From the NCBI RefSeq assembly GCF_028453695.1, contig NC_135776.1, positions 18,130,458-18,194,457 of the forward strand: a stretch of 64,000 bases of DNA. Direction: 5' to 3'. The stretch is from Augochlora pura. Its lineage: Eukaryota > Arthropoda > Insecta > Hymenoptera > Halictidae. Position 1 is the first letter of the stretch, and each line of letters opens with the position of its first letter. The notes below the pieces were generated by a model that saw only the letters and a program-made list of their open reading frames with translations, searched no databases and was not told the origin of the DNA. The translations under genes were made by a program, and so were the position numbers. This document shows positions 62,430 through 64,000 of the stretch, piece by piece.

Positions 62430-62433
62430 TTAA

Positions 62434-62540
62434 CCCTTTGCACTCGAGCGGTGACTCTGTGGCATCGCTGAAATTATTCTATCACATTGCAAAATCATTT
62501 TTGCAACATTAAGGTTTAGATTTAAAAGATTATCAAGTTA
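62434..62540 (-). mobile_element. T1 family copy sharing a TTAA with T2
   Basis: It begins directly after TTAA 62430-62433 with CCCTTTGCACTCGAGCGG. It follows the inverted T1 right half (TTTTTGCAACATTAAGG, TTTAGATTTAAAAGATT) to about 62540, then stops matching. Confidence 0.8.
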
Positions 62541-62994
62541 ATTAATTAAATCGCGAAATTGTCGATATAAATATGCTATTATTTGTTCTTCGCGAATTGA
62601 ATTATTTCTCCACGACTAATTAAAATAACATAGTAACCAGCAAAGTAACATAGTGCAATTTACCTTTCTAGCATTAATACGAAAGTAATGATAATCATTA
62701 CTATTCAATGTTTAATTATATTAAGAAACGAGAAACATTATTTGGTTTTATAAATGTTTTTAATTTGTTAAATGCTCCATATTTTTCTGTGCAATCCGTA
62801 ACGAAACGGCTTCGTTATTCATACCTGTTGCTAGAAGTAGAAATAACCTATAAAGGTCAGACACGCGACCAAGTGGTACTTGACACTCCAACTATCGCGC
62901 GAGTTAAAACAACCTAATCTGGATTTCTCGTGTTACGACCACTAAAAAAATTGCCGCTGCGAAATATTGAATAATTTGATATTCTAAAAAATAT
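62541..62994. other. AT-rich non-coding DNA
   Basis: Nothing recognised. Confidence 0.6.
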
Positions 62995-63352
62995 TTATAA
63001 TTTCTTTGAAAATACTTCTTCCAAATTATAAGATTTTACAAAATTCTTGCAACTATAAGATTTTACGAAATTCTTGCAGATTATGAGATTTTACAAAATT
63101 CTCGCAAATTATAAAATTTTACGAAATTCTTGCAAATTATAAAATTTTACAAAATTCTTGCAAATTATGAGATTTGACAATATTCTTTCAAATTATAAAA
63201 TTTTACAAAATTCTTCCAAATTATAAGATTTGATAAATTTCTTTCAAATTATAATATTTTACAAAATTCTTGCAAATTATGAGATTTGACAAAACGCTTC
63301 CCAATTATAAAATTTTACAAAATTCTTGCGATTATAAAATTTCACAAAATCC
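62995..63352. repeat. 28-bp minisatellite
   Basis: About twelve copies of a unit containing ATTATAAGATTTTACAAAAT. Anchors at 63075, 63103 and 63131 give a 28-base period. Confidence 0.95.
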
Positions 63353-64000
63353 CGGAAATTCCTTCTTGCAATTTCATCGAACAGCATCAAACAAGCGTTG
63401 CACATCCCGCCCTGATGCCCAGGACTCTCTCGCACGGCGCTAAAAGGGTTGAACGGTTCAGGTTAGCCGGAAAGTCGAAGCCCGTTTCGCGAAGCTATCA
63501 ATAAATTCCGAGACGCCCAATTTTTCCCCCAGCCGCGAGTTCACGCGGCGTAGGCTGGTTGCGGACGGTGCTCGCGCTGCCTATTAGTTACTGTCGCAGA
63601 AATTAACGACGAATATATACGTCGTATATCAATGGCAAAAGCGTTGCGCGAGGAGGGGGGCGCGCGCGAAGCCGCGGACCCGGGGACCAACTTTAATTAT
63701 GATTAACTCGGCGTCGCATTAACAAGTAGCAATCCGTTTGACTCGCAACACCCGTGAAATGTACACTGGAAGGGGGGGGGAGAGGGGGGAGAGGGCGCTC
63801 GATGAAGTCGCTGACCCGCGGTTGCAAGCGGGTCCCGGCGCGGGTCAAGGCGGTTAGACAGCTATCCGGCTACGTTCAATTATACTTCATTACGTTCGAT
63901 CGGCGGCGTGCTCATCACCGCGGAGAGCCGCTTTATCGGATCGTTAGCAACGTTGCGCTTGATGGCCTATCCCCTCGGTTGACACGCGTCACCGCCGACA
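63353..64000. other. GC-rich island with G runs; no gene supported
   Basis: G runs of nine, six and three at 63772-63795 could form a quadruplex. The region continues past the window edge. Confidence 0.5.

Overview
The window looks like a piece of an insect nuclear genome, most likely a hymenopteran (bee, ant or wasp). It has no densely packed genes, operons or bacterial signals. It is a mosaic of AT-rich DNA full of tandem arrays and islands of GC-rich, CpG-rich DNA that often carry (CG)n and (GA)n/(TC)n tracts. Short non-autonomous DNA transposons with TTAA, TA or hAT-like ends lie throughout. The species assignment is inference; only the compartment (arthropod nuclear DNA) is well supported. 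Three blocks of exactly 100 N (23753-23852, 45800-45899, 53901-54000) are assembly gaps of unknown true size. Only one protein-coding segment is well supported: a first coding exon on the minus strand at 14415-14727. It has a good start codon, an upstream in-frame stop and a consensus splice donor. It encodes a Ser/Gly-rich leader followed by what looks like the start of a CABIT domain (Themis/GAREM type). The GC-rich stretch at 14728-16210 would be its 5' UTR and promoter. I could not find the remaining exons, which should lie at lower coordinates, possibly beyond the left edge. The other open frames in the window are best explained by stop-poor GC-rich DNA or by tandem repeats with periods that keep a frame open. 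Layout: 1-14.4 kb is the presumed intron 1 side of the CABIT gene (AT-rich DNA, four GC islands, several arrays). 14.4-16.2 kb is the exon and promoter. 16.2-64 kb is upstream or intergenic DNA with no gene I can support, made of alternating AT-rich repeat domains and GC islands. The most interesting content is the repeat biology. At least four different short element families are bounded by TTAA (named here T1 to T4), which suggests mobilisation by piggyBac-like transposases. One T1 and one T2 copy abut and share a single TTAA. Two mariner/Tc1-like terminal families (M1, M2) and one hAT-like family (H1) are also present. A 107-bp satellite related to the interior of T3 runs into an assembly gap. 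A hexamer-based array at 31.8-32.5 kb keeps long reading frames open on both strands. No tRNA, rRNA, CRISPR array or recognisable miRNA was found by eye.
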